Positions 47,288 through 56,404 are shown, counted from the stretch's first letter. The stretch: DNA of 64,000 bases from Hymenobacter ruricola (GCF_015694525.1 NZ_JADQDM010000010.1:62001-126000), one strand, 5' to 3'. Notes: generated from the sequence alone by a model not told the origin. Translations and numbers: made by a program.

Positions 47288-48334
47288 CTACTCCACCACC
47301 TCGTAAATCTTCACTGGCAGCGCCTTGTTCTTCAGCGTCACTTCGCTCACGAACTGGCACTGAAACGACTCCTTCACCTTCAGGTACACGGCTTCGCTGA
47401 TGATAATCTGGTCGGCTTTGGCGGCTGACTGCAGGCGTTGCGACATGTTCACCACGTCGCCGATAACGGTGTAGTCCAGGCGTTTGAGGGAGGCCGAACC
47501 GATGTTGCCCGACACCACTTCGCCGGTGTTCACGCCGATGCTTACCTGCGGGCGGTAGTCGAAGCCGGCGGGCAGCGGGGCGTCGCTCTGCTGCAGGGCC
47601 TGGCGGGCCGAAAGCGCCGCGTCGATGGCGCGGTCGAGGTGGTGTTCGCCGCGGAAAACGACCATCACGGCGTCGCCCATGAACTTGTCGACGTGGCCGC
47701 CGTGGGCGATGAACTCCTTCACCACCAGGTCAAAATAGGTATTGAGCAAAGTCACCACGTCGGCGGGCGCGAGCTTTTCGGCCAGCGAGGTAAAGCCGCA
47801 GATGTCGAGGAAAACCACGGTGGCTTCCACGGTTTCGGAGGCCGTGAGGCGGTTTTCGAAGTCGGGCCGGGTCATGAAGTTGAGCACCGTTTCGTCGACG
47901 TACATCTTCAGAATGTTGTTTTCTTGGATGGCCTTGAGCGTGTCGCGTAACTGGCGCACCTGGTCGGCGGTTTTCTCGATGGTCACTTCCAGGTCGGTGA
48001 AATCGACGGGCTTCACCACGAAGTCGAACGCGCCGCGGTTCATGGCGGTGCGCAGGTTGCCGAGGTCGCCGTAGGCCGAGACGATGACCGTTTTCATGGC
48101 CGGGTGCTGGGCGTGGGTGTGGGTGAGCAGCGTGAGGCCGTCCATCACCGGCATGTTGATGTCGGAGAGGATGACGTCGGTATCGGGGTGCTCGGTGATG
48201 CGCGTGAGGGCCTCCTCGCCGTTGGTGGCGAACACAAACTCGTAAACAGCCTCGCGGATTTTGCGCCGAAACTTCTGCTTGATGAGCAGTTCCAGGTCGG
48301 TTTCGTCGTCGACCACCAGGATTTTCGTTTTCAT
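47288..48334 (-). CDS. Receiver - class III nucleotide cyclase
   Basis: 348 residues from the ATG at 48334 (frame open from 48373). The N-terminal receiver has VDDETDLE, DVILSDINMPVMDG (phospho-Asp), VSAYGD and KPVDF. A helical linker (IEKTADQVRQLRDTLK) leads to a class III cyclase domain: metal Asp in VVFLDICGFTSL, second Asp in HVDKFMGDAVMVVF, and RLDYTVIGDVVNMSQRL. The Lys in VDKFMGD and the Thr in DYTVIGD are the substrate-choosing pair of class IIIb enzymes, which favours ATP over GTP. So phosphorylation by a kinase would set cAMP output. The neighbours are three kinases and a cNMP-binding protein. Confidence 0.92.
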   Translation of the reverse strand: MKTKILVVDDETDLELLIKQKFRRKIREAVYEFVFATNGEEALTRITEHPDTDVILSDINMPVMDGLTLLTHTHAQHPAMKTVIVSAYGDLGNLRTAMNRGAFDFVVKPVDFTDLEVTIEKTADQVRQLRDTLKAIQENNILKMYVDETVLNFMTRPDFENRLTASETVEATVVFLDICGFTSLAEKLAPADVVTLLNTYFDLVVKEFIAHGGHVDKFMGDAVMVVFRGEHHLDRAIDAALSARQALQQSDAPLPAGFDYRPQVSIGVNTGEVVSGNIGSASLKRLDYTVIGDVVNMSQRLQSAAKADQIIISEAVYLKVKESFQCQFVSEVTLKNKALPVKIYEVVE

Positions 48335-48382
48335 AGAACGGGTTGTAGTCGGTAGAGTCCATGCGGCGGACACCAGCTAAAC

Positions 48383-48474
48383 GTCATGTCGAGCTTGTCG
48401 AGACATCTCGCTCGGAGCAATAATCATTCGTGGGAACGAAGCACGCGAGATGTCTCGACAAGCTCGACATAACG
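48383..48474. repeat. Palindromic repeat, family B (CTTG variant)
   Basis: GTCATGTCGAGCTTGTCGAG pairs with CTCGACAAGCTCGACATAAC; the last ATGAC is changed to ATAAC. It lies between the cyclase and the receiver gene. Confidence 0.93.
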
Positions 48475-48490
48475 GTCTTTATGCAAATGC

Positions 48491-48871
48491 TTAAGACGGC
48501 AGCAAATGTGCTAATTTATCCTTGAGCACGGCAAAATCCACGGGCTTGGTGAGGAAATCGTGGGCGCCCAGCTCTAGCGCCTTGCGGTGGCTTTCCTCGT
48601 CGCCGTAGGCCGTTATCATCATCATGGTGGTGGGCGGCATCTCGAACTCTTCCTTCACGTGGCCCAGCAAATCGAGCCCACTCATGCCGGGCATGTTAAT
48701 GTCGGAAAGAATGATGAGGACTTCGGAATGGTGCGCGCGCAGGTATTCCAGCGCTTCCTCGCCCGAAAACGCGAAATTGAAGCTCCACTGCCCGCTGCGG
48801 ATTTCGCGGCGGAAGCGCTGCTGAAACAAGTCGCGCACGTCGGTTTCGTCGTCAACTACCAGAATTTGCAT
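48491..48871 (-). CDS. Single-domain response regulator (receiver only)
   Basis: 126 residues, one receiver domain: VDDETDVRDLFQQRFRREI, Asp57 in IILSDINMPGMSGLDLL, ITAYGDEESHRKALELG and KPVDFAVLKDKL. It closely resembles the receiver part of the cyclase upstream (both have ETD-L, a FRR-I run and KPVDF), which suggests a duplication. No output domain, so it likely works as a phosphate shuttle or by binding a partner. A TACCTTTG element lies about 32 bases upstream. The kinase genes follow in the same direction. Confidence 0.92.
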   Translation of the reverse strand: MQILVVDDETDVRDLFQQRFRREIRSGQWSFNFAFSGEEALEYLRAHHSEVLIILSDINMPGMSGLDLLGHVKEEFEMPPTTMMMITAYGDEESHRKALELGAHDFLTKPVDFAVLKDKLAHLLPS

Positions 48872-48902
48872 GGGGCGGAATCGGCAATGAAAAAGTCTTC
48901 CC

Positions 48903-48910
48903 CAAAGGTA
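48903..48910 (-). promoter_or_regulatory. Candidate -7 element (TACCTTTG) for receiver gene
   Basis: Exact match to TANNTTTG on the minus strand; leader of about 26 bases to the ATG at 48871. It lies in the gap after the kinase stop, so the receiver gene can be expressed on its own. Confidence 0.45.
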
Positions 48911-48924
48911 GAGCCGGGCCCGCG

Positions 48925-51078
48925 TTAGGCGGGCAGCCGCACCACAAATTCGGTGCCCTGGCCTTCCTGGCTTTCCACCGTGAGGGTGCCGCCGTGGCCG
49001 GTGGTCACGATGTCGTGGCTCAGCGAGAGGCCCAGGCCGGTGCCTTCGCCCACCGGCTTGGTGGTGAAGAAGGGCTGGAAAATGTGGGCCTGCACGCTCT
49101 CGCTCATGCCCGTGCCGTTGTCCCGCACCCAGATTTCGACGCCGTTGGGCACCACTTGGGTGCTCACCGTCACGGCGGGGTGGTAGGTGGAGTCGTCGCC
49201 CTGCCGCTGACGCTGCTGCACGGCGTAAAACGCGTTGGTAAACAGATTGATGAGCACTCGGCCCAAATCCTGCGGCACGGCCGGCACCAGCGGCAGCGCG
49301 TCGTCGAACTTGGTAATCAGCTCGGCGTTGAACTCCTTGTCTTTGGTGCGCAGGCCCTGGTAGGCCAGGCGAAGGCTTTCGTCCACGAGCTGGTTCAGGT
49401 CGGTGGGCACGCGCTGGCTGGTGCCGGTGCGCGAGTGCTCCAGCATGCCCTTGATGATGGACGTGGCGCGCTGGCCGTGCTGGCTGATTTGCTGCAGGTT
49501 TTGCTTCAGGCCGGCCAGGATTTCCTGCTCCAGGCCGTTGTTGCGCACCGGGTCGCGGTGCTCGCCCGTGATTTCGTCCACCAGGTCGGTGCTGACTTCG
49601 GCAAAGTTCTTCACGAAGTTGAGCGGGTTTTGCAACTCGTGGGCAATGCCGGCCGTGAGCTCGCCCAGAAATGCCATCTTCTCGCGCTGCACCAGCTGGT
49701 CCTGCGCCGTTTTCAGCTCAGCCAATGACTGCTCCAGGGCTTCGCGGGCCCGCTGCTGCTGGCGGGCGTGGCGGGCCAGCAGCAGGGCCAGGGCCAGCAG
49801 GCCCACCACGCCCGCCAGCAGCGCATAGGTGCGGTAGCGGGCCTTGAGGCGGGCCTGGCCGGCGGCCACGTCCTGGGCGCGCTGCTGCTCGCGGTAGTTG
49901 AGGGTTTGCAGGCGCATCACCTTTTCCTGGCCAAAGAGCGTGTCCTGCATCACCAGCATCAGGCTCTGGTACTTGAGGGCGCTGTCGGCGTTGCCGCGGG
50001 CCTTGAAGTCCTTGGTCAGCAGCGTACTGGCGTTGAGCACGCCCCGCAGAAAACCGTTGGCCTGGGCCGCCTGGCAACCCAGCCGGGCGTAGTAAATGCT
50101 GGAATCGAGCCGGCCCTGCTCCTGGTAGAGCGTGGCCAGGCCCACGTACGAAAAGTTGAGGCTGCGCAGGTGCTGCACCTGCTTCGACTCGGCGATGCTG
50201 GCCCGGTAGAAGGCTTTGGCCTGCGCCGTGCGCCCCTGTTTGCGGGCCACGTTGCCGAGGCCGTACAAAATGTAGTTGGTGGGCGTGTGCAGGCGGCGGG
50301 CCAGGGCGTAGGCCCGCTCCTGAAAAATGCGCGACGAATCGAGCTGGTCGAACACGTCGTAGGCCAGCCCGATGTTGCTGAGCTCAATCACCACGCGGCG
50401 CTCGTCCTTCAGCTCCTCCCCTATTTTCAGGGCCCGGAAGTAGTAGGCCAGCCCCTGCCGCTGGTCGCGCAGGTACACGTAAATGATGCCGATGCTGCGC
50501 AGGTTTTGGGCGGCCAGGGCGCGGTCGTGGGTGGCTTCGGCAATGCGCAGCGACTTCTGGAACACCTCCAGCGCCCGGGCCAGGTTGCTTTCGCGCAGGG
50601 CGGCGCCCAGGCGGTTCAGGGCCTCGCCCTCGCCGTGCCGGTAATGAATGCGGCGGGCCAGCGCCAGGCCTTTGTAAGCGTACACGGCGGCCGAGTCGGT
50701 GCTTTGGGTCCAAAGCTGGTCGCTGAGCTGGCACAGCAGCATCACGCGGCTGCTGTCGGGCAGCGGGCGGGCCAGCCGGCGGCGCAGGCTGTCCACGGCG
50801 CGGCTTTGGGCGGGCGCGGGCAGCGGGGCGCGGCCGTGCGCCGCCCCGGGCCGGGCCAGCAGCCCCAGCAGCACGGCCAGCTGCGCCAGCGGCCGGGCAA
50901 CGCGAGAAAAAAGAAATAAAAACGACGGGCGCAATGGTCGGGGCACGAGGCCTGGAAAAAGTCGGCGTATTCCGAATCTGAGACGCGTTTGGGCTTTTGC
51001 TGGCTGGCGTTTCTTCGCCACCATTACCCGAACGCGCCGAAGCAAACGAACTAGCAGGCTGGCCATTAACCGGCCCAC
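48925..51078 (-). CDS. TPR sensor histidine kinase
   Basis: 717 residues by the longest frame, but the true start is unsure: ATGs at 51078, 51066 and 51024 precede a signal-like stretch (about 58-80, LAQLAVLLGLLARPGAAHG). TPR helices span about 100-390 (AVYAYKGLALARRIHYRHGE, ALAAQNLRSIGIIYVYLRDQ cores AYKGLAL, NLRSIGIIY), so the sensor is periplasmic. A membrane helix (YALLAGVVGLLALALLLA) and a coiled coil lead to HisKA with GIAHELQNPLNFV (His480), then HATPase_c with DNGTGM and GEGTGLGLSLSHDI. No receiver. It shares the kinase core with the next two genes and ends VVRLPA. Confidence 0.88.
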   Translation of the reverse strand: MGRLMASLLVRLLRRVRVMVAKKRQPAKAQTRLRFGIRRLFPGLVPRPLRPSFLFLFSRVARPLAQLAVLLGLLARPGAAHGRAPLPAPAQSRAVDSLRRRLARPLPDSSRVMLLCQLSDQLWTQSTDSAAVYAYKGLALARRIHYRHGEGEALNRLGAALRESNLARALEVFQKSLRIAEATHDRALAAQNLRSIGIIYVYLRDQRQGLAYYFRALKIGEELKDERRVVIELSNIGLAYDVFDQLDSSRIFQERAYALARRLHTPTNYILYGLGNVARKQGRTAQAKAFYRASIAESKQVQHLRSLNFSYVGLATLYQEQGRLDSSIYYARLGCQAAQANGFLRGVLNASTLLTKDFKARGNADSALKYQSLMLVMQDTLFGQEKVMRLQTLNYREQQRAQDVAAGQARLKARYRTYALLAGVVGLLALALLLARHARQQQRAREALEQSLAELKTAQDQLVQREKMAFLGELTAGIAHELQNPLNFVKNFAEVSTDLVDEITGEHRDPVRNNGLEQEILAGLKQNLQQISQHGQRATSIIKGMLEHSRTGTSQRVPTDLNQLVDESLRLAYQGLRTKDKEFNAELITKFDDALPLVPAVPQDLGRVLINLFTNAFYAVQQRQRQGDDSTYHPAVTVSTQVVPNGVEIWVRDNGTGMSESVQAHIFQPFFTTKPVGEGTGLGLSLSHDIVTTGHGGTLTVESQEGQGTEFVVRLPA

Positions 51079-51202
51079 TCAATTAAGCGGCAAGCTACTC
51101 AGAAACTTCGTGAAATTCCCTTGCTGAGACTCGACCGTAGGCGGGCCAGCCACCCGGACGTGCTACATCCGGGGGCGGGTTCGGCCTGGCAAAAAGCGGC
51201 GG

Positions 51203-52585
51203 TCAGGCCGGCAGGCTGATGACGAACTCGGTGCCTTCGCCCTCGCGGCTTTCCACCACCAGCGTGCCGCCGTGGCCCTGGGTCACGATGTCGTAGCTCA
51301 GCGACAGGCCCAGGCCGGTGCCCTCGCCGGTGGGCTTGGTGGTGAAAAAAGGCTGGAAGATTTTGGCCTTCACGCTCTCGGGCATGCCCGTGCCGTTGTC
51401 CTGCACGCGCAGCTCCACGGCGTCGCCCACGCGGCGGGTGCTCACGCTCACGGTGGGCGCGTAGCCGGGCTCGCCGCGCTGCTGGCGCTGCTTCACGGCA
51501 TAGAAGGCGTTGGTGAGCAGGTTGAGCAGCACCCGGCCCAGGTCCTGGGCAATGACCTCGACCGGCGGCAGGTTGGGGTCGAAATCGGGCTTGAGCGTGG
51601 CGTTGAAGCTTTTGTCTTTGGCCCGCAGGCCGTGGTAGGCCAGGCGCAGGTACTCGTCGGCCAGGGCGTTGAGGTCGGTGGGCGTGCGCTCGCCGGAGCT
51701 CTGGCGCGAGTGCTCCAGCATGCCCCGCACGATGCTGGCCGCGCGCCCGCCGTGCTGGTGGATTTTCTGCAGATTTTGCTTGAGGTCGGCCAGTAGGTCG
51801 GCTTCCAGTTCCAGGTCGCGGTCGGGCTTGTCGCGCTCCTCCTCCAGCTCGGTCACCAGCTCGGTCGAAACTTCGGCGAAGTTGTTGACGAAGTTCAGCG
51901 GGTTCTGAATCTCGTGGGCAATGCCGGCGGTAAGCTCGCCCAGGCTGGCCATCTTCTCGCTCTGAATGAGCTGGGCCTGCGTGGTTTTGAGCTCGGTGAG
52001 GGCCGCGCGCAGCTCCTCGGCCTGGTGGGTGAGGGCGGCGGTGCGCTCGTTCACCAGGTGTTCGAGCTGGGCGTTCTGGGCTTCGATGAGGCGCTTGGCT
52101 TTTTCCTCTTCTTCGCGCAGCACACGCTCTTTTTCCAGGGTTTTCTTCTGGCTGCGCGCAATGATGATGAAGGTGATTAGCCAGATGCTGACGAAGACCT
52201 GCGTGGTATCGAGGGCGCTGTCGTACTGCTTGGGTACTTTGCCGGTGGGGAGTTCCAGCAGGTATTCGATGAGCCAGTAAAGGGCCAGGGGCCCCATGGC
52301 CAGCAGCAGCGAGCGGGCGGGCCGGTAGTCGCGCACGGCCACCAGCACGGCCATCACCCCGGCCAGCACCAGCAGCCAGTACGCTTCGTCCAGGGTAGAG
52401 CTCTGAATATTGAGCACGCGGGCGCCGAGGTAGAGCAGCCCCCCCGGCACCCAAATCCAGGTCAGCCAGCGGTTCCAGCGCGGCAGGCGATGGGGCAAAT
52501 CCAGAAATTTGCGCAAAGCGCTAACCACCCCGAAGGCCACCGGGGCAACGAGAAAAATATCGCCTAAATCCGAATAGTTCGCCAT
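51203..52585 (-). CDS. Membrane histidine kinase
   Basis: 460 residues. Five or six membrane helices in the first 145 (FLVAPVAFGVVSAL, LTWIWVPGGLLYLG, AYWLLVLAGVMAVLVA, SLLLAMGPLALYWLIEYLL, VFVSIWLITFIII), no large periplasmic domain. A coiled coil (about 150-215), HisKA with GIAHEIQNPLNFVNNF (His224), then HATPase_c with NAFYAV, QDNGTGM and GEGTGLGLSLSYDI. The core is close to its two neighbours, so the group arose by duplication. The membrane part may detect a hydrophobic ligand or membrane state. The partner regulator is likely the receiver or the cyclase nearby (inference). Confidence 0.9.
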   Translation of the reverse strand: MANYSDLGDIFLVAPVAFGVVSALRKFLDLPHRLPRWNRWLTWIWVPGGLLYLGARVLNIQSSTLDEAYWLLVLAGVMAVLVAVRDYRPARSLLLAMGPLALYWLIEYLLELPTGKVPKQYDSALDTTQVFVSIWLITFIIIARSQKKTLEKERVLREEEEKAKRLIEAQNAQLEHLVNERTAALTHQAEELRAALTELKTTQAQLIQSEKMASLGELTAGIAHEIQNPLNFVNNFAEVSTELVTELEEERDKPDRDLELEADLLADLKQNLQKIHQHGGRAASIVRGMLEHSRQSSGERTPTDLNALADEYLRLAYHGLRAKDKSFNATLKPDFDPNLPPVEVIAQDLGRVLLNLLTNAFYAVKQRQQRGEPGYAPTVSVSTRRVGDAVELRVQDNGTGMPESVKAKIFQPFFTTKPTGEGTGLGLSLSYDIVTQGHGGTLVVESREGEGTEFVISLPA

Positions 52586-52711
52586 GAAAGAAGATGCGGC
52601 CAGCGGCCGGAGCCCGCCCCGGCCATGTTCCCGGCAATGTTACTCAGCAATGGCCGAACCTTGGGCGCCGGCCGGTGCCAAACGCCGCCCGGCCGGGCCC
52701 AGCCGGGCACC

Positions 52712-54919
52712 CTAAGCGGGCAGGGTGATGACGAATTCGGTGCCCACGCCCACCCGACTTTCGACGGTGAGGGTGCCGCCGTGGCCTTTGGTCACGATGT
52801 CGTGCGAGAGCGAGAGGCCCAGGCCCGTGCCCTCGTCGGCGGCCTTGGTGGTGAAGAAGGGCTCGAACACCCGGGCCTTCACGCTCTCGGGCATGCCCGT
52901 GCCGTTGTCCCGCACCCGGATTTCGACGCCGTTGGGCACGGCCCGGGTGCTCACCGTCACGGCGGGCTCGTAGGGGCCGGGGGCGGCGCGCTGGCGCTCG
53001 CGCACGGCGTGGAAAGCGTTGGTGCACAGGTTGAGCAGCACGCGGCTCAGGTCGGGCCCCACCACGGCCACCGGGGCCAGGGCGGCGGCAAAGTCCTGGC
53101 CGAGCGTGGCCCGGAAGGTTTTGTCTTGGGCGCGCAGGCCCTCGTAGGCCAGTGTCAGGGCCTCCTGAGTCAGGGCGTTGAGGTCGCAGAGGCCGCGCGG
53201 GCCGGTGCCGGCGCGGGAGTGGGCCAGCATGTCTTTGATGATGGACGAGGCCCGCTGCCCGTGCTGGCTGATTTGCTGCAGGTTTTGCTTGAGACCGGCC
53301 AGGATTTCCTGCTCCAGGCCGGTGGCGCGGGCCGGCCCGGCGCCGTGCATGTCCTCCACGAGGTCAGTGCTGACTTCGGCAAAGTTTTTCATGAAGTTGA
53401 GCGGGTTTTGCAGCTCGTGGGCGATGCCGGCCGTGAGCTCGCCCAGAAACGCCATTTTCTCGGCCTGCACCAGCTGCGACTGCGTTTGGCGCAGCTGGTC
53501 GAGCGTGCGGCGGTTCACGCGCAGCTGGCGGTAGCTGAACGCGCCCAGCCCCGACACCAGCGCCACCGCCAGCAGGGCGCCCAGCAGCAGCCAGCCGCCG
53601 AGGCGCAGGCGTTCGGCCTGCACGGCCTGGGCCTGGCGCAGGTCGTTTATCTGGGCGTTTTTGGCTTGCTCCACCCGCTCGTTTTCGTACTGCGCCACCC
53701 GAAACGCCGCCTGCGCCGCGTCGAGGGTATCGACCAGGGCAATGTAGGCGCGGGAATAGCGCTGGGCTTCCACCAACTGGCCGCGCGCGTCGTAAAAAGC
53801 GGCCAGCTCCTGCAGGTAGCGGGGGCGTAGCTTGTCGAGCTTGGCGGCGGTGGCTTTCTGGTAGGCTCGCCGCCAATGGTGCTCGGCCTGCTGGTGGTGG
53901 CCCAGAGCGGCGTGGTAGCGGGCCCAAGTGGCATCCAGCTCAAACTCGCCCGGGCCGCCCGAAGCCGGCAAATCCAATGAGTCGTCGAGCTGCTGGGCCC
54001 GCCGGAGCAGGGGCCCGGCCGGGGCCGGCGTGCGCATCTGGAGCAGCACGGCCGCTTTTTGCACCAGGGCACAGGCGCGGTCCAACTGCCGCTCGTAGGG
54101 CTCCGCCACGTGCGCGGCCAGGGCCGAATCGGCCGAGCGCAGCGCCTCCGGGTACTGCCCCTGCTGCGCCCGCAGCCGCGACAGCGCCAGAAACGTGAAC
54201 ACCCGGTTGGTGCCCTGCACCCGCCGAAACTCGGGCAGGGCCTGGGCCTGGCTCAGGTACTGCACGGCCTTGGCGTGGTTGCCCCAGTCGGCGTACAGGC
54301 CGCCGGTCACTATCAGTTCGTTGATGTGCAGCTTGCGGCTGAAGCCCAGCGCCACGTCGGCCGCCCGCAGCGTGTGGTTGATGGCCCGGTTGTAGTCGCC
54401 CACGCGGCGGTAGTACGCGCCCTGCGACACGTAGCAGGCGGCCATGTTTTCGGCCGCGCCGCGCAGCTGGTAGTAGGTCAGCTTCTGGTCGTAGTAGCGC
54501 CGGCGCTCGGCCATTTGGTTGAGGCGGTTGTAAAACGTCACCGCATCCATCAGCAGCCACGGCACGGGCCGGTCGAGGCGGTCGAACCCGCTGATGGCGG
54601 CTTTGACGCTGTCGAGCGCGGCGGCGTCATCGCCGCGCTGCCGCAGCAGCAGGCCGGCGCGCAGCTGGCGGTAGGGGCCAGCCTGCAGGGCGGGTCGGCG
54701 CTGGTTGAGGGCCAGCAGCTGGTCGAGCAAGGGCAGGGCGGCGGCGTTGGTGGGGTGCAGGTCGAGCAGGTGCACCAGCGTGCGCAGCCGGGCCGAGTCG
54801 GCCGGCTGCCGGGACAGGGCGCGGGCCAGCGAGTCATAATCGGCGTCCCAGTAGCGCTGCTGCGCCTGCACGGCCCCGCTCAGCACCCACGCCGCCAGCA
54901 CCGTAAAAATCCATTTCAT
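52712..54919 (-). CDS. TPR sensor histidine kinase, paralog
   Basis: 735 residues from the ATG at 54919, with a Sec signal (IFTVLAAWVLSGAVQAQ). The frame is open to 54997, but a -7 element at 55002-55009 would start transcription there. A large periplasmic TPR/alpha-solenoid region (about 30-440), a membrane helix (GGWLLLGALLAVALVSGLGAF), a coiled coil, HisKA with GIAHELQNPLNFM (His501) and HATPase_c with DNGTGMPESV and GLGLSLSHDI. No receiver. The same plan as the kinase at 48925-51078 though the TPR parts differ much, so they may read different signals. Confidence 0.9.
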   Translation of the reverse strand: MKWIFTVLAAWVLSGAVQAQQRYWDADYDSLARALSRQPADSARLRTLVHLLDLHPTNAAALPLLDQLLALNQRRPALQAGPYRQLRAGLLLRQRGDDAAALDSVKAAISGFDRLDRPVPWLLMDAVTFYNRLNQMAERRRYYDQKLTYYQLRGAAENMAACYVSQGAYYRRVGDYNRAINHTLRAADVALGFSRKLHINELIVTGGLYADWGNHAKAVQYLSQAQALPEFRRVQGTNRVFTFLALSRLRAQQGQYPEALRSADSALAAHVAEPYERQLDRACALVQKAAVLLQMRTPAPAGPLLRRAQQLDDSLDLPASGGPGEFELDATWARYHAALGHHQQAEHHWRRAYQKATAAKLDKLRPRYLQELAAFYDARGQLVEAQRYSRAYIALVDTLDAAQAAFRVAQYENERVEQAKNAQINDLRQAQAVQAERLRLGGWLLLGALLAVALVSGLGAFSYRQLRVNRRTLDQLRQTQSQLVQAEKMAFLGELTAGIAHELQNPLNFMKNFAEVSTDLVEDMHGAGPARATGLEQEILAGLKQNLQQISQHGQRASSIIKDMLAHSRAGTGPRGLCDLNALTQEALTLAYEGLRAQDKTFRATLGQDFAAALAPVAVVGPDLSRVLLNLCTNAFHAVRERQRAAPGPYEPAVTVSTRAVPNGVEIRVRDNGTGMPESVKARVFEPFFTTKAADEGTGLGLSLSHDIVTKGHGGTLTVESRVGVGTEFVITLPA

Positions 54920-55001
54920 GAGCAGCAACCAGCATAAAGGCCGAGAGGAAAATGACGGGCAAAACCGGCCGCCGTTGCCCCGATGCCAACGGCTCAAACC
55001 C

Positions 55002-55009
55002 CAAAGCTA
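55002..55009 (-). promoter_or_regulatory. Candidate -7 element (TAGCTTTG) for kinase gene
   Basis: Exact match to TANNTTTG on the minus strand, about 80 bases before the kinase ATG at 54919. The kinase and the HD gene (55188) are divergent, sharing this 268-base region. Confidence 0.45.
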
Positions 55010-55187
55010 CACCCAGCGGCGCCAAGCCGTGAAGGGGCCGCAAAGATGAAGAAATTCCGCGCATCCGCCCAAGCCTGGCGCCGGATTTTCAGACGCCTTC
55101 AGGGGTTGCCAGGCAATTGATTTCCGGGTCCGGCTTTTACGTAGTTGCTTTGCTTTCCCGCGGGCTACCCGGCCCCGGCCCTGCCGC

Positions 55188-55772
55188 ATGAACACCCAGG
55201 CCGCCGAAGAATTTATCGTGAACGAGCTGCGGCGCGGCCTCTCGCCCACGCTCTACTACCACGGCCTGCACCACACCCTCGACGTGGCTCAGGTAACCCA
55301 GGAGCTAGCCGCTGCCGAGGGCGTGACCGACCCCGAGGCGCTGGCCCTGCTGCACACCGCCGCCCTCTACCACGACGCCGGCTTTCTGACCACCTACCAG
55401 GGGCACGAGGCGCAGGGCAGCGAGCTGGCCCGGGCCACGCTGCCCGGCTTCGGCTACACCACCGGGCAAATTGAGCAGATTTGCGCCCTGATACTGGCCA
55501 CCAAATACCCGCAGGAGCCCCACGGCCACCTGGCCGAAATTATTTGCGACGCCGACCTCGACTACCTGGGCCGCGACGACTTTGAGCCTATTTCCACCAG
55601 CCTTTTTCACGAGCTCACCGCCCGCCAGCTCATCGCCGATGAGCACGCTTGGTTTCAACTGCAGGCCGGCTTTTTGAGCAGTCACCATTTCTGGACGCCC
55701 ACCGCCATTGGCCGGCGCGCGGCGCCCAAACAGGCCCGGCTCGACCACATCCGGCACCTGCTGGCCCACTAG
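55188..55772 (+). CDS. HD-domain phosphohydrolase
   Basis: 194 residues. HD motif: HHTLDVAQVTQEL (first His pair), LLHTAALYHDAGF (His-Asp), then HGHLAEIICDADLDYLGR with the later Asp. It is a metal-dependent phosphohydrolase or phosphodiesterase fold; the substrate may be a nucleotide or cyclic nucleotide. The short helical rest has no sensor. It is divergent from the kinase gene, and a cyclase lies 7 kb away, so a link to second messengers is possible but not shown. The thiamine-like gene follows after 26 bases. Confidence 0.82.
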   Translation: MNTQAAEEFIVNELRRGLSPTLYYHGLHHTLDVAQVTQELAAAEGVTDPEALALLHTAALYHDAGFLTTYQGHEAQGSELARATLPGFGYTTGQIEQICALILATKYPQEPHGHLAEIICDADLDYLGRDDFEPISTSLFHELTARQLIADEHAWFQLQAGFLSSHHFWTPTAIGRRAAPKQARLDHIRHLLAH

Positions 55773-55798
55773 CCCGGCGCCGCCCGGTAGCGCCCTCC

Positions 55799-56404
55799 GT
55801 GCAGCTCGTCGTCATTTCCCCGCCCCATTCGGTTGCGTTCGAAACGCAGCTGGCCACCAAAATGCTGGCCGCCGGCCTGGCCCGATTTCACGTGCGCAAG
55901 CCCGGGTGGGGCGCCGCCGAAACCGCGGCGTACGTGGCCGAAATCCCCGGCCAGTATCGTGCGCGGCTGGTGCTGCACGGGCATCATGCGCTGGTGAAAG
56001 AGTTGGCTCTGGGCGGGGCGCACCTCACGGCGGCCAGCCGGTCGGCGCACAGCTTGCCCAGGCTGCGCGCCGGCCAAACCATTTCCACCTCTTTCCACAG
56101 TCTGGCCGAAATTAAACAGCACCGGCGGCGGTACGACTACGTGTTCCTGAGCCCGATTTTCGATAGCATTAGCAAAAAAAGTTACGGGGCCGCTTTTGAC
56201 TTAGGCGAGGTAGCCGCCACGCTGCAGAAGCTGCGGCAGCGCCCCGGCTACCGGCCGCAGGTGCTGGCTCTGGGCGGCATCGAATCGACCAATCTGGCCG
56301 CCGCGCAGCAGGCCGGTTTTGCGGGCGCTGCCGTGCTGGGCGCCGTGTGGCAAAGCCCCGACCCCGTGGCGGCCTTCCGGACCCTGCAATCAGTAATCGG
56401 CTAA
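55799..56404 (+). CDS. ThiE/TenI-like protein (second copy)
   Basis: 201 residues from a GTG at 55799. A TIM-barrel: QLVVISPP, AGLARFHVRKP, RLVLHGHH, AGQTISTSFHSL, YDYVFLSPIFDSISKKSYG and VLALGGI. It resembles thiamine phosphate synthase, but in place of the usual GPFRFTSTK-type phosphate loop it has SPIFDSISK, which is nearer to the TenI/ThiE-like branch of Bacteroidota. So it may be a true ThiE variant or TenI (thiazole tautomerase). It is convergent with the ThiF/MoeB gene: the 3' ends overlap by 15 bases. Canonical thiE is at 59621-60244. Confidence 0.8.
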   Translation: MQLVVISPPHSVAFETQLATKMLAAGLARFHVRKPGWGAAETAAYVAEIPGQYRARLVLHGHHALVKELALGGAHLTAASRSAHSLPRLRAGQTISTSFHSLAEIKQHRRRYDYVFLSPIFDSISKKSYGAAFDLGEVAATLQKLRQRPGYRPQVLALGGIESTNLAAAQQAGFAGAAVLGAVWQSPDPVAAFRTLQSVIG

